From: Euwallacea fornicatus
Lineage: Eukaryota > Arthropoda > Insecta > Coleoptera > Curculionidae
NCBI RefSeq assembly: GCF_040115645.1
Contig: NW_027096052.1
Location: 1-64,000 of the forward strand
Reading direction: 5' to 3'
Length of the DNA: 64,000 nucleotides
The notes under the pieces are model-generated. The model searched no databases. It saw only the letters and a program-made list of their open reading frames with translations, and was not told the DNA's origin. Positions 1 through 11,719 of the stretch are shown here, in pieces (position 1 is the first letter of the stretch; the number at the start of each line of letters is the position of its first letter). The position numbers and the translations under genes were made by a program.

Positions 1-1742
1 TAGTCACGAAAGTTGTGTGTTTCAGCACATAAATTACACGTTTTCTAGAAAACTCACCAAGACAGAATGAAGCCTTATGAGTCATGATGAAGTGCTCAAC
101 AAGGTAATTCTGTTGTCAAATTTGGAAGGCATTTGGAGCTCATTTGCCGAAGTTACGTAGGTTCAAATCTTGAAAAGTCAGGAAAGATGTGTGTTTGAGC
201 ACATAAATTACTCGTTTTCTAGAAAACTCACCAAGACAGAATGAAGCCTTATGAGTCATGATGAAGTGCTCAACGAGGTTATTCTGTTGTCAAATATTGA
301 AGGTATTTGGAGCTCATTTGCCGAAGTTACGGAGGTTCAAAACTTGAAAAGTCACGAAAAATATGTGTTTGAGCACATAAACTACTCGTTTTCTAGAAAA
401 CTCACCAAGACAGAATGAAGCCTTATGAGTCATGATGAAGAGCTCAACAAGGTAATTCTGTTGTCAAATTTTGAAGGCATTTGGAGCTCATTTGCCGAAG
501 TTACGTAGGTTCAAATCTTGAAAAGTCACAAAAGATGTGTGTTTGAGCACATAAATTACTCGTTTTCTAGAAAACTCACCAAGACAGAATGAAGCCTTAT
601 GAGTCATGATGACGAGCTCCACGAGGTTATTCTGTTGTCAAATTTTGAAGGTATTTGGAGCTCATTTGCCGAAGTCACGGAGGTTCAAAGCTGGAAAAGT
701 CACGAAAGTTGTGTGTTTGAGCACATAAAGTACTCGTTTTCTAGAAAACTCACCAAGACAGAATGAAGCCTTATGAGTCATGATGAAGTGCTCAACGAGC
801 TTATTCTGTTATTAAATATTGAAGGTATTTGGAGCTCATTTGCCGAAGTTACGTAGGTTCAAATCTTGAAAAGTCAGGAAAGATGTGTGTTTGAGCACAT
901 AAATTACTCGTTTTCTAGAAAACTCACCAAGACAGAATGAAGCCTTATGAGTCATGATGAAGTGCTCAACGAGGTTATTCTGTTATTAAGTATTGAAGGT
1001 ATTTGGAGCTCATTTGCCGAAGTTACGGAGGTTCAAATCTTGAAAAGTCACGAAAGATGTGTGTTTGAGCACATAAATTACTCGTTTTCTAGAAAACTCA
1101 CCAAGACAGAATGAAGCCTTATGAGTCATGATGAAGTGCTCAACGAGGTTATTCTGTTATTAAGTATTGAAGGTATTTGGAGCTCATTTGCCGAAGTTAC
1201 GGAGGTTCAAATCTTGAAAAGTCACGAAAGATGTGTGTTTGAGCACATAAATTACTCGTTTTCTAGAAAACTCACCAAGACAGAATGAAGCCTTATGAGT
1301 CATGATGAAGTGCTCAACGAGGTTATTCTGTTGTCAAATATTGAAGGTATTTGGAGCTCATTTGCCGAAGTTACGGAGGTTCAAAACTTGAAAAGTCACG
1401 AAAAATATGTGTTTGAGCACATAAACTACTCGTTTTCTAGAAAACTCACCAAGACAGAATGAAGCCTTATGAGTCATGATGAAGAGCTCAACAAGGTAAT
1501 TCTGTTGTCAAATTTTGAAGGCATTTGGAGCTCATTTGCCGAAGTTACGTAGGTTCAAATCTTGAAAAGTCACAAAAGATGTGTGTTTGAGCACATAAAT
1601 TACTCGTTTTCTAGAAAACTCACCAAGACAGAATGAAGCCTTATGAGTCATGATGACGAGCTCCACGAGGTTATTCTGTTGTCAAATTTTGAAGGTATTT
1701 GGAGCTCATTTGCCGAAGTTACGGAGGTTCAAAGCTGGAAAA

Positions 1743-3655
1743 GTCACGAAAGTTGTGTGTTTGAGCACATAAATTACTCGTTTTCTAGAAAACTCACCAA
1801 GACAGAATGAAGCCTTATGAGTCATGATGAAGTGCTCAACAAGGTAATTCTGTTGTCAAATTGGGAAGGCATTTGGAGCTCATTTGCCGAAGTTACGTAG
1901 GTTCAAATCTTGAAAAGTCAGGAAAGATGTGTGTTTGAGCACATAAATTACTCGTTTTCTAGAAAACTCACCAAGACAGAATGAAGCCTTATGAGTCATG
2001 ATGAAGTGCTCAACGAGGTTATTCTGTTGTCAAATATTGAAGGTATTTGGAGCTCATTTGCCGAAGTTACGGAGGTTCAAAACTTGAAAAGTCACGAAAA
2101 ATATGTGTTTGAGCACATAAACTACTCGTTTTCTAGAAAACTCACCAAGACAGAATGAAGCCTTATGAGTCATGATGAAGAGCTCAACAAGGTAATTCTG
2201 TTGTCAAATTTTGAAGGCATTTGGAGCTCATTTGCCGAAGTTACGTAGGTTCAAATCTTGAAAAGTCACAAAAGATGTGTGTTTGAGCACATAAATTACT
2301 CGTTTTCTAGAAAACTCACCAAGACAGAATGAAGCCTTATGAGTCATGATGACGAGCTCCACGAGGTTATTCTGTTGTCAAATTTTGAAGGTATTTGGAG
2401 CTCATTTGCCGAAGTTACGGAGGTTCAAAGCTGGAAAAGTCACGAAAGTTGTGTGTTTCAGCACATAAATTACACGTTTTCTAGAAAACTCACCAAGACA
2501 GAATGAAGCCTTATGAGTCATGATGAAGTGCTCAACAAGGTAATTCTGTTGTCAAATTTGGAAGGCATTTGGAGCTCATTTGCCGAAGTTACGTAGGTTC
2601 AAATCTTGAAAAGTCAGGAAAGATGTGTGTTTGAGCACATAAATTACTCGTTTTCTAGAAAACTCACCAAGACAGAATGAAGCCTTATGAGTCATGATGA
2701 AGTGCTCAACGAGGTTATTCTGTTGTCAAATATTGAAGGTATTTGGAGCTCATTTGCCGAAGTTACGGAGGTTCAAAACTTGAAAAGTCACGAAAAATAT
2801 TTGTTTGAGCACATAAACTACTCGTTTTCTAGAAAACTCACCAAGACAGAATGAAGCCTTATGAGTCATGATGAAGAGCTCAACAAGGTAATTCTGTTGT
2901 CAAATTTTGAAGGCATTTGGAGCTCATTTGCCGAAGTTACGTAGGTTCAAATCTTGAAAAGTCACAAAAGATGTGTGTTTGAGCACATAAATTACTCGTT
3001 TTCTAGAAAACTCACCAAGACAGAATGAAGCCTTATGAGTCATGATGACGAGCTCCACGAGGTTATTCTGTTGTCAAATTTTGAAGGTATTTGGAGCTCA
3101 TTTGCCGAAGTTACGGAGGTTCAAAGCTGGAAAAGTCACGAAAGTTGTGTGTTTCAGCACATAAATTACACGTTTTCTAGAAAACTCACCAAGACAGAAT
3201 GAAGCCTTATGAGTCATGATGAAGTGCTCAACAAGGTAATTCTGTTGTCAAATTTGGAAGGCATTTGGAGCTCATTTGCCGAAGTTACGTAGGTTCAAAT
3301 CTTGAAAAGTCAGGAAAGATGTGTGTTTGAGCACATAAATTACTCGTTTTCTAGAAAACTCACCAAGACAGAATGAAGCCTTATGAGTCATGATGAAGTG
3401 CTCAACGAGGTTATTCTGTTGTCAAATATTGAAGGTATTTGGAGCTCATTTGCCGAAGTTACGGAGGTTCAAAACTTGAAAAGTCACGAAAAATATGTGT
3501 TTGAGCACATAAACTACTCGTTTTCTAGAAAACTCACCAAGACAGAATGAAGCCTTATGAGTCATGATGAAGAGCTCAACAAGGTAATTCTGTTGTCAAA
3601 TTTTGAAGGCATTTGGAGCTCATTTGCCGAAGTGACGTAGGTTCAAATCTTGAAA
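1743..3655. repeat. 4-monomer higher-order repeat, 696 bp, about 2.75 copies
   Basis: Four distinguishable monomers follow in fixed order and repeat at 1743, 2439 and 3135. Monomer 1 has AAAGTTGTG and ACAAGGTAATT with GGCATTT. Monomer 2 has GTCAGGAAAG and TATTGAAGG. Monomer 3 has CGAAAAATATG and AAACTACTCG. Monomer 4 has CACAAAAG, GACGAGCTCCACG and AAGCTGG. The spacing is exactly 696 bp. The same four-monomer order also occurs once at 3-698. The third copy breaks off after its third monomer at about 3655, where another subtype follows. Confidence 0.9.
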
Positions 3656-4871
3656 AGTCACAAAAGATGTGTGTTTGAGCACATAAATTACTCGTTTTCT
3701 AGAAAACTCACCAAGACAGAATGAAGCCTTATGAGTCATGATGAAGTGCTCAACGAGGTTATTCTGTTATTAAATATTGAAGGTATTTGGAGCTCATTTG
3801 CCGAAGTTACGGAGGTTCAAATCTTGAAAAGTCACGAAAGATGTGTGTTTGAGCACATAAATTACTCGTTTTCTAGAAAACTCACCAAGACAGAATGAAG
3901 CCTTATGAGTCATGATGACGAGCTCCACGAGGTTATTCTGTTGTCAAATTTTGAAGGTATTTGGAGCTCATTTGCCGAAGTCACGGAGGTTCAAAGCTGG
4001 AAAAGTCACGAAAGTTGTGTGTTTGAGCACATAAAGTACTCGTTTTCTAGAAAACTCACCAAGACAGAATGAAGCCTTATGAGTCATGATGAAGTGCTCA
4101 ACGAGGTTATTCTGTTATTAAATATTGAAGGTATTTGGAGCTCATTTGCCGAAGTTACGGAGGTTCAAATCTTGAAAAGTCAGGAAAGATGTGTGTTTGA
4201 GCACATAAATTACTCGTTTTCTAGAAAACTCACCAAGACAGAATGAAGCCTTATGAGTCATGATGAAGTGCTCAACGAGGTTATTCTGTTGTCAAATATT
4301 GAAGGTATTTGGAGCTCATTTGCCGAAGTTACGTAGGTTCAAATCTTGAAAAGTCACAAAAGATGTGTGTTTGAGCACATAAATTACTCGTTTTCTAGAA
4401 AACTCACCAAGACAGAATGAAGCCTTATGAGTCATGATGACGAGCTCCACGAGGTTATTCTGTTGTCAAATTTTGAAGGTATTTGGAGCTCATTTGCCGA
4501 AGTCACGGAGGTTCAAAGCTGGAAAAGTCACGAAAGTTGTGTGTTTGAGCACATAAAGTACTCGTTTTCTAGAAAACTCACCAAGACAGAATGAAGCCTT
4601 ATGAGTCATGATGAAGTGCTCAACGAGGTTATTCTGTTATTAAGTATTGAAGGTATTTGGAGCTCATTTGCCGAAGTTACGGAGGTTCAAATCTTGAAAA
4701 GTCACGAAAGATGTGTGTTTGAGCACATAAATTACTCGTTTTCTAGAAAACTCACCAAGACAGAATGAAGCCTTATGAGTCATGATGAAGTGCTCAACGA
4801 GGTTATTCTGTTATTAAGTATTGAAGGTATTTGGAGCTCATTTGCCGAAGTTACGGAGGTTCAAATCTTGA

Positions 4872-7320
4872 AAAGTCACGAAAGATGTGTGTTTGAGCAC
4901 ATAAATTACTCGTTTTCTAGAAAACTCACCAAGACAGAATGAAGCCTTATGAGTCATGATGAAGTGCTCAACGAGGTTATTCTGTTGTCAAATATTGAAG
5001 GTATTTGGAGCTCATTTGCCGAAGTTACGGAGGTTCAAAACTTGAAAAGTCACGAAAAATATGTGTTTGAGCACATAAACTACTCGTTTTCTAGAAAACT
5101 CACCAAGACAGAATGAAGCCTTATGAGTCATGATGAAGAGCTCAACAAGGTAATTCTGTTGTCAAATTTTGAAGGCATTTGGAGCTCATTTGCCGAAGTT
5201 ACGTAGGTTCAAATCTTGAAAAGTCACAAAAGATGTGTGTTTGAGCACATAAATTACTCGTTTTCTAGAAAACTCACCAAGACAGAATGAAGCCTTATGA
5301 GTCATGATGACGAGCTCCACGAGGTTATTCTGTTGTCAAATTTTGAAGGTATTTGGAGCTCATTTGCCGAAGTTACGGAGGTTCAAAGCTGGAAAAGTCA
5401 CGAAAGTTGTGTGTTTGAGCACATAAATTACTCGTTTTCTAGAAAACTCACCAAGACAGAATGAAGCCTTATGAGTCATGATGAAGTGCTCAACAAGGTA
5501 ATTCTGTTGTCAAATTGGGAAGGCATTTGGAGCTCATTTGCCGAAGTTACGTAGGTTCAAATCTTGAAAAGTCAGGAAAGATGTGTGTTTGAGCACATAA
5601 ATTACTCGTTTTCTAGAAAACTCACCAAGACAGAATGAAGCCTTATGAGTCATGATGAAGTGCTCAACGAGGTTATTCTGTTGTCAAATATTGAAGGTAT
5701 TCGGAGCTCATTTGCCGAAGTTACGGAGGTTCAAAACTTGAAAAGTCACGAAAAATATGTGTTTGAGCACATAAACTACTCGTTTTCTAGAAAACTCACC
5801 AAGACAGAATGAAGCCTTATGAGTCATGATGAAGAGCTCAACAAGGTAATTCTGTTGTCAAATTTTGAAGGCATTTGGAGCTCATTTGCCGAAGTTACGT
5901 AGGTTCAAATCTTGAAAAGTCACAAAAGATGTGTGTTTGAGCACATAAATTACTCGTTTTCTAGAAAACTCACCAAGACAGAATGAAGCCTTATGAGTCA
6001 TGATGACGAGCTCCACGAGGTTATTCTGTTGTCAAATTTTGAAGGTATTTGGAGCTCATTTGCCGAAGTTACGGAGGTTCAAAGCTGGAAAAGTCACGAA
6101 AGATGTGTGTTTGAGCACATAAATTACTCGTTTTCTAGAAAACTCACCAAGACAGAATGAAGCCTTATGAGTCATGATGAAGTGCTCAACGAGGTTATTC
6201 TGTTGTCAAATATTGAAGGTATTTGGAGCTCATTTGCCGAAGTTACGGAGGTTCAAAACTTGAAAAGTCACGAAAAATATGTGTTTGAGCACATAAACTA
6301 CTCGTTTTCTAGAAAACTCACCAAGACAGAATGAAGCCTTATGAGTCATGATGAAGAGCTCAACAAGGTAATTCTGTTGTCAAATTTTGAAGGCATTTGG
6401 AGCTCATTTGCCGAAGTTACGTAGGTTCAAATCTTGAAAAGTCACAAAAGATGTGTGTTTGAGCACATAAATTACTCGTTTTCTAGAAAACTCACCAAGA
6501 CAGAATGAAGCCTTATGAGTCATGATGACGAGCTCCACGAGGTTATTCTGTTGTCAAATTTTGAAGGTATTTGGAGCTCATTTGCCGAAGTTACGGAGGT
6601 TCAAAGCTGGAAAAGTCACGAAAGTTGTGTGTTTGAGCACATAAATTACTCGTTTTCTAGAAAACTCACCAAGACAGAATGAAGCCTTATGAGTCATGAT
6701 GAAGTGCTCAACAAGGTAATTCTGTTGTCAAATTGGGAAGGCATTTGGAGCTCATTTGCCGAAGTTACGTAGGTTCAAATCTTGAAAAGTCAGGAAAGAT
6801 GTGTGTTTGAGCACATAAATTACTCGTTTTCTAGAAAACTCACCAAGACAGAATGAAGCCTTATGAGTCATGATGAAGTGCTCAACGAGGTTATTCTGTT
6901 GTCAAATATTGAAGGTATTCGGAGCTCATTTGCCGAAGTTACGGAGGTTCAAAACTTGAAAAGTCACGAAAAATATGTGTTTGAGCACATAAACTACTCG
7001 TTTTCTAGAAAACTCACCAAGACAGAATGAAGCCTTATGAGTCATGATGAAGAGCTCAACAAGGTAATTCTGTTGTCAAATTTTGAAGGCATTTGGAGCT
7101 CATTTGCCGAAGTTACGTAGGTTCAAATCTTGAAAAGTCACAAAAGATGTGTGTTTGAGCACATAAATTACTCGTTTTCTAGAAAACTCACCAAGACAGA
7201 ATGAAGCCTTATGAGTCATGATGACGAGCTCCACGAGGTTATTCTGTTGTCAAATTTTGAAGGTATTTGGAGCTCATTTGCCGAAGTTACGGAGGTTCAA
7301 AGCTGGAAAAGTCACGAAAG
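4872..7320. repeat. Tandem duplication of a 7-monomer block, offset 1218 bp
   Basis: The segment from about 4872 to 6089 is repeated at about 6090 to 7320. The copies share two private variants: AATTGGGAAGG at 5515 and 6733, and TATTCGGAGC (all other copies read TTTGG) at 5702 and 6920. Both pairs are exactly 1218 bp (7 x 174) apart. The junction between the copies lies within the core AAAAGTCACGAAAG at 6089-6102. Confidence 0.9.
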
Positions 7321-7532
7321 TTGTGTGTTTCAGCACATAAATTACTCGTTTTCTAGAAAACTCACCAAGACAGAATGAAGCCTTATGAGTCATGATGAAG
7401 TGCTCAACGAGGTTATTCTGTTGTCAAATATTGAAGGTATTTGGAGCTCATTTGCCGAAGTTACGAGGTTCAAATCTTGAAAAGTCACGAAAGATGTGTG
7501 TTTGAGCACATAAACTACTCGTTTTCTAGAAA

Positions 7533-9288
7533 ACTCACCAAGACAGAATGAAGCCTTATGAGTCATGATGAAGAGCTCCACGAGGTGATTCTGTTGTCAA
7601 ATTTTGAAGGTATTTGGAGCTCATTTGCCGAAGTTACGTAGGTTCAAATCTTGAAAAGTCACGAAAGATGTGTGTTTGAGCACATAAACTACTCGTTTTC
7701 TAGAAAACTCACCAAGACAGAATGAAGCCTTATGAGTCATGATGACGAGCTCCACGAGGTGATTCTGTTGTCAAGTTTTGAAGGTATTTGGAGCTCATTT
7801 GCCGAAGTTACGTAGGTTCAAATCTTGAAACGTCAGGAAAGATGTGTGTTTGAGCACATAAATTACTCGTTTTCTAGAAAACTCACCAAAACAGAATGAA
7901 GCTTTATGAGTCATGATGAAGAGCTCAACAAGGTAATTCTGTTGTCAAATTTTGAAGGCATTTGGAGCTCATTTGCCGAAGTTACGAGGTTCAAAGCTGG
8001 AAAAGTCACGAAAGTTGTGTGTTTGAGCACATAAACTACTCGTTTTCTAGAAAACTCACCAAGACAGAATGAAGCCTTATGAGTCATGATGAAGAGCTCC
8101 ACGAGGTTATTCTGTTGTCAAATTTTGAAGGTATTTGGAGCTCATTTGCCGAAGTTACGTAGGTTCAAATCTTGAAAAGTCACGAAAGATGTGTGTTTGA
8201 ACACATAAATTACTCGTTTTCTAGAAAACTCACCAAGATACAATGAAGCCTTATGAGTCATGATGAAGAGCTCCACGAGGTGATTCTGTTGTCAAATTTT
8301 GAAGGTATTTGGAGCTCATTTGCCGAAGTTACGTAGGTTCAAATCTTGAAAAGTCACGAAAGATGTGTGTTTGAGCACATAAACTACTCGTTTTCTAGAA
8401 AACTCACCAAGACAGAATGAAGCCTTATGAGTCATGATGAAGAGCTCCACGAGGTGTTTCTGTTGTCAAATTTTGAAGGTATTTGGAGCTCATTTGCCGA
8501 AGTTACGTAGGTTCAAATCTTGAAAAGTCACGAAAGATGTGTGTTTGAGCACATAAACTACTCGTTTTCTAGAAAACTCACCAAGACAGAATGAAGCCTT
8601 ATGAGTCATGATGAAGTGCTCAACGAGGTTATTCTGTTATTAAATATTGAAGGTATTTGGAGCTCATTTGCCGAAGTTACGGAGGTTCAAATCGTGAAAA
8701 GTCACGAAAGATGTGTGTTTGAGCACATAAATTACTCGTTTTCTAGAAAACTCACCAAGACAGAATGAAGCCTTATGAGTCATGATGACGAGCTCCACGA
8801 GGTTATTCTGTTGTCAAATTTTGAAGGTATTTGGAGCTCATTTGACGAAGTTACGGAGGTTCAAATCTTGAAAAGTCACGAAAGATGTGTGTTTGAGCAC
8901 ATAAATTACTCGTTTTCTAGAAAACTCACCAAGATACAATGAAGCCTTATGAGTCGTGATGAAGAGCTCAACAAGGTAATTCTGTTGTCAAATTTTGAAG
9001 GCATTTGGAGCTCATTTGCCGAAGTTACGAGGTTCAAATCTTGAAAAGTCACGAAAGATGTGTGTTTGAGCACATAAACTACTCGTTTTCTAGAAAACTC
9101 ACCAAGACAGAATGAAGCCTTATGAGTCATGATGAAGAGCTCCACGAGGTGATTCTGTTGTCAAATTTTGAAGGTATTTGGAGCTCATTTGCCGAAGTTA
9201 CGTAGGTTCAAATCTTGAAAAGTCACGAAAGATGTGTGTTTGAGCACATAAACTACTCGTTTTCTAGAAAACTCACCAAGACAGAATG
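7533..9288. repeat. Satellite block colinear with the element insertion site (empty paralogue 1)
   Basis: This block matches the satellite flanks of the retrotransposon. Position 15271 maps to 8144 (offset 7127) and 19619 maps to 8155 (offset 11464). The empty target sequence ATTTGCCGAAGT sits at 8144-8155 and continues as TACGTAGG. A private variant, AAATCGTGAAAAG, is shared at about 8694 and 20158, each 539 bp past the target site. Colinearity fades near 9288, where one 174-bp monomer present here is missing from the copy that holds the element. Confidence 0.85.
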
Positions 9289-10630
9289 AAGCCTTATGAG
9301 TCATGATGAAGAGCTCCACGAGGTGTTTCTGTTGTCAAATTTTGAAGGTATTTGGAGCTCATTTGCCGAAGTTACGTAGGTTCAAATCTTGAAAAGTCAC
9401 GAAAGATGTGTGTTTGAGCACATAAACTACTCGTTTTCTAGAAAACTCACCAAGACAGAATGAAGCCTTATGAGTCATGATGAAGTGCTCAACGAGGTTA
9501 TTCTGTTATTAAATATTGAAGGTATTTGGAGCTCATTTGCCGAAGTTACGGAGGTTCAAATCTTGAAAAGTCACGAAAGATGTGTGTTTGAGCAAATAAA
9601 TTACTCGTTTTCTAGAAAACTCACCAAGACAGAATGAAGCCTTATGAGTCATGATGACGAGCTCCACGAGGTTATTCTGTTGTCAAATTTTGAAGGTATT
9701 TGGAGCTCATTTGACGAAGTTACGGAGGTTCAAATCTTGAAAAGTCACGAAAGATGTGTGTTTGAGCACATAAATTACTCGTTTTCTAGAAAACTCACCA
9801 AGACAGAATGAAGCCTTATGAGTCATGATGAAGAGCTCAACGAGGTGATTCTGTTGTCAAATTTTGAAGGTATTTGGAGCTCATTTGCCGAAGTTACGTA
9901 GGTTCAAATCTTGAAAAGTCACGAAAGATGTGTGTTTGAGCACATAAACTACTCGTTTTCTAGAAAACTCACCAAGACAGAATGAAGCCTTATGAGTCAT
10001 GATGAAGAGCTCCACGAGGTGATTCTGTTGTCAAATTTTGAAGGTATTTGGAGCTCATTTGCCGAAGTTACGGAGGTTCAAATCTTGAAAAGTCACGAAA
10101 GATGTGTGTTTGAGCACATAAATTACTCGTTTTCTAGAAAACTCACCAAGATACAATGAAGCCTTATGAGTCATGATGAAGAGCTCAACAAGGTAATTCT
10201 GTTGTCAAATTTTGAAGGCATTTGGAGCTCATTTGCCGAAGTTACGTAGGTTCAAATCTTGAAAAGTCACGAAAGATGTGTGTTTGAGCACATAAACTAC
10301 TCGTTTTCTAGAAAACTCACCAAGACAGAATGAAGCCTTATGAGTCATGATGAAGAGCTCCACGAGGTGATTCTGTTGTCAAATTTTGAAGGTATTTGGA
10401 GCTCATTTGCCGAAGTTACGAGGTTCAAAGCTGGAAAAGTCACGAAAGTTGTGTGTTTGAGCACATAAATTACTCGTTTTCTAGAAAATTCACCAAGATA
10501 CAATGAAGCCTTATGAGTCATGATGACGAGTTCCACGAGGTTATTCTGTTGTCAAATTTTGAAGGTATTTGGAGCTCATTTGCCGAAGTTACGTAGGTTC
10601 AAATCTTGAAAAGTCACGAAAGATGTGTGT

Positions 10631-11500
10631 TTCAGCACATAAATTACTCGTTTTCTAGAAAACTCACCAAGACAGAATGAAGCCTTATGAGTCATGATGA
10701 AGAGCTCAACGAGGTTATTCTGTTATTAAATATTGAAGGTATTTGGAGCTCATTTGCCGATGTTACGGAGGTTCAAATCTGGAAAAGTCACGAAAGATGT
10801 GTGTTTGAGCACATAAATTACTCGTTTTCTCGAAAACTCACCAAGACAGAATGAAGCCTTATGAGTCATGATGAAGTGCTCAACGAGGTTATTCTGTTAT
10901 TAAATATTGAAGGTATTTGGAGCTCATTTGCCGAAGTTACGGAGGTTCAAAGCTGGAAAAGTCACGAAAGTTGTGTGTTTGAGCACATAAATTACTTGTT
11001 TTCTAGAAAACTCACCAAGACAGAATGAAGCCTTATGAGTCATGATGAAGTGCTCAACGAGGTTATTCTGTTATTAAATATTGAAGGTATTTGGAGCTCA
11101 TTTGCCGAAGTTACGGAGGTTCAAATCTTGAAAAGTCACGAAAGATGTGTGTTTGAGCACATAAATTACTCGTTTTCTAGAAAACTCACCAAGACAGAAT
11201 GAAGCCTTATGAGTCATGATGAAGAGCTCCACGCGGTTATTCTGTTGTCAAATTTTGAAGGTATTTGGAGCTCATTTGCCGAAGTTACGTAGGTTCAAAT
11301 CTTGAAAAGTCACGAAAGATGTGTGTTTGAACACATAAATTACTCGTTTTCTAGAAAACTCACCAAGATACAATGAAGCCTTATGAGTCATGATGAAGAG
11401 CTCCACGAGGTGATTCTGTTGTCAAATTTTGAAGGTATTTGGAGCTCATTTGCCGAAGTTACGTAGGTTCAAATCTTGAAAAGTCACGAAAGATGTGTGT
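10631..11500. repeat. Partial early copy of the 10-monomer higher-order unit
   Basis: The block starts with the TTTCAGCAC monomer at 10631. It follows the monomer order of the 1740-bp unit seen at 32880 and 35315: GCCGATGTTACGG with TCTGG, then TTCTCGAAAA, then AAGCTGG with ATTACTTG, then CACGCGG. The CACGCGG monomer reads GGAGCTC at 11267, where three other copies have GGAGTTC at the same offset of 636. The order changes after about 11500. Confidence 0.65.
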
Positions 11501-11719
11501 TTGAGCACATAAATTACTTGTTTTCTAGAAAACTCACCAAGACAGAATGAAGCCTTATGAGTCATGATGAAGTGCTCAACGAGATTATTCTGTTGTCAAA
11601 TTTTGAAGGTATTTGAAGCTCATTTGCCGAAGTTACGAGGTTCAAAGCTGGAAAAGTCACGAAAGTTGTGTGTTTGAGCACATAAATTACTCGTTTTCTA
11701 GAAAACTCACCAAGACAGA

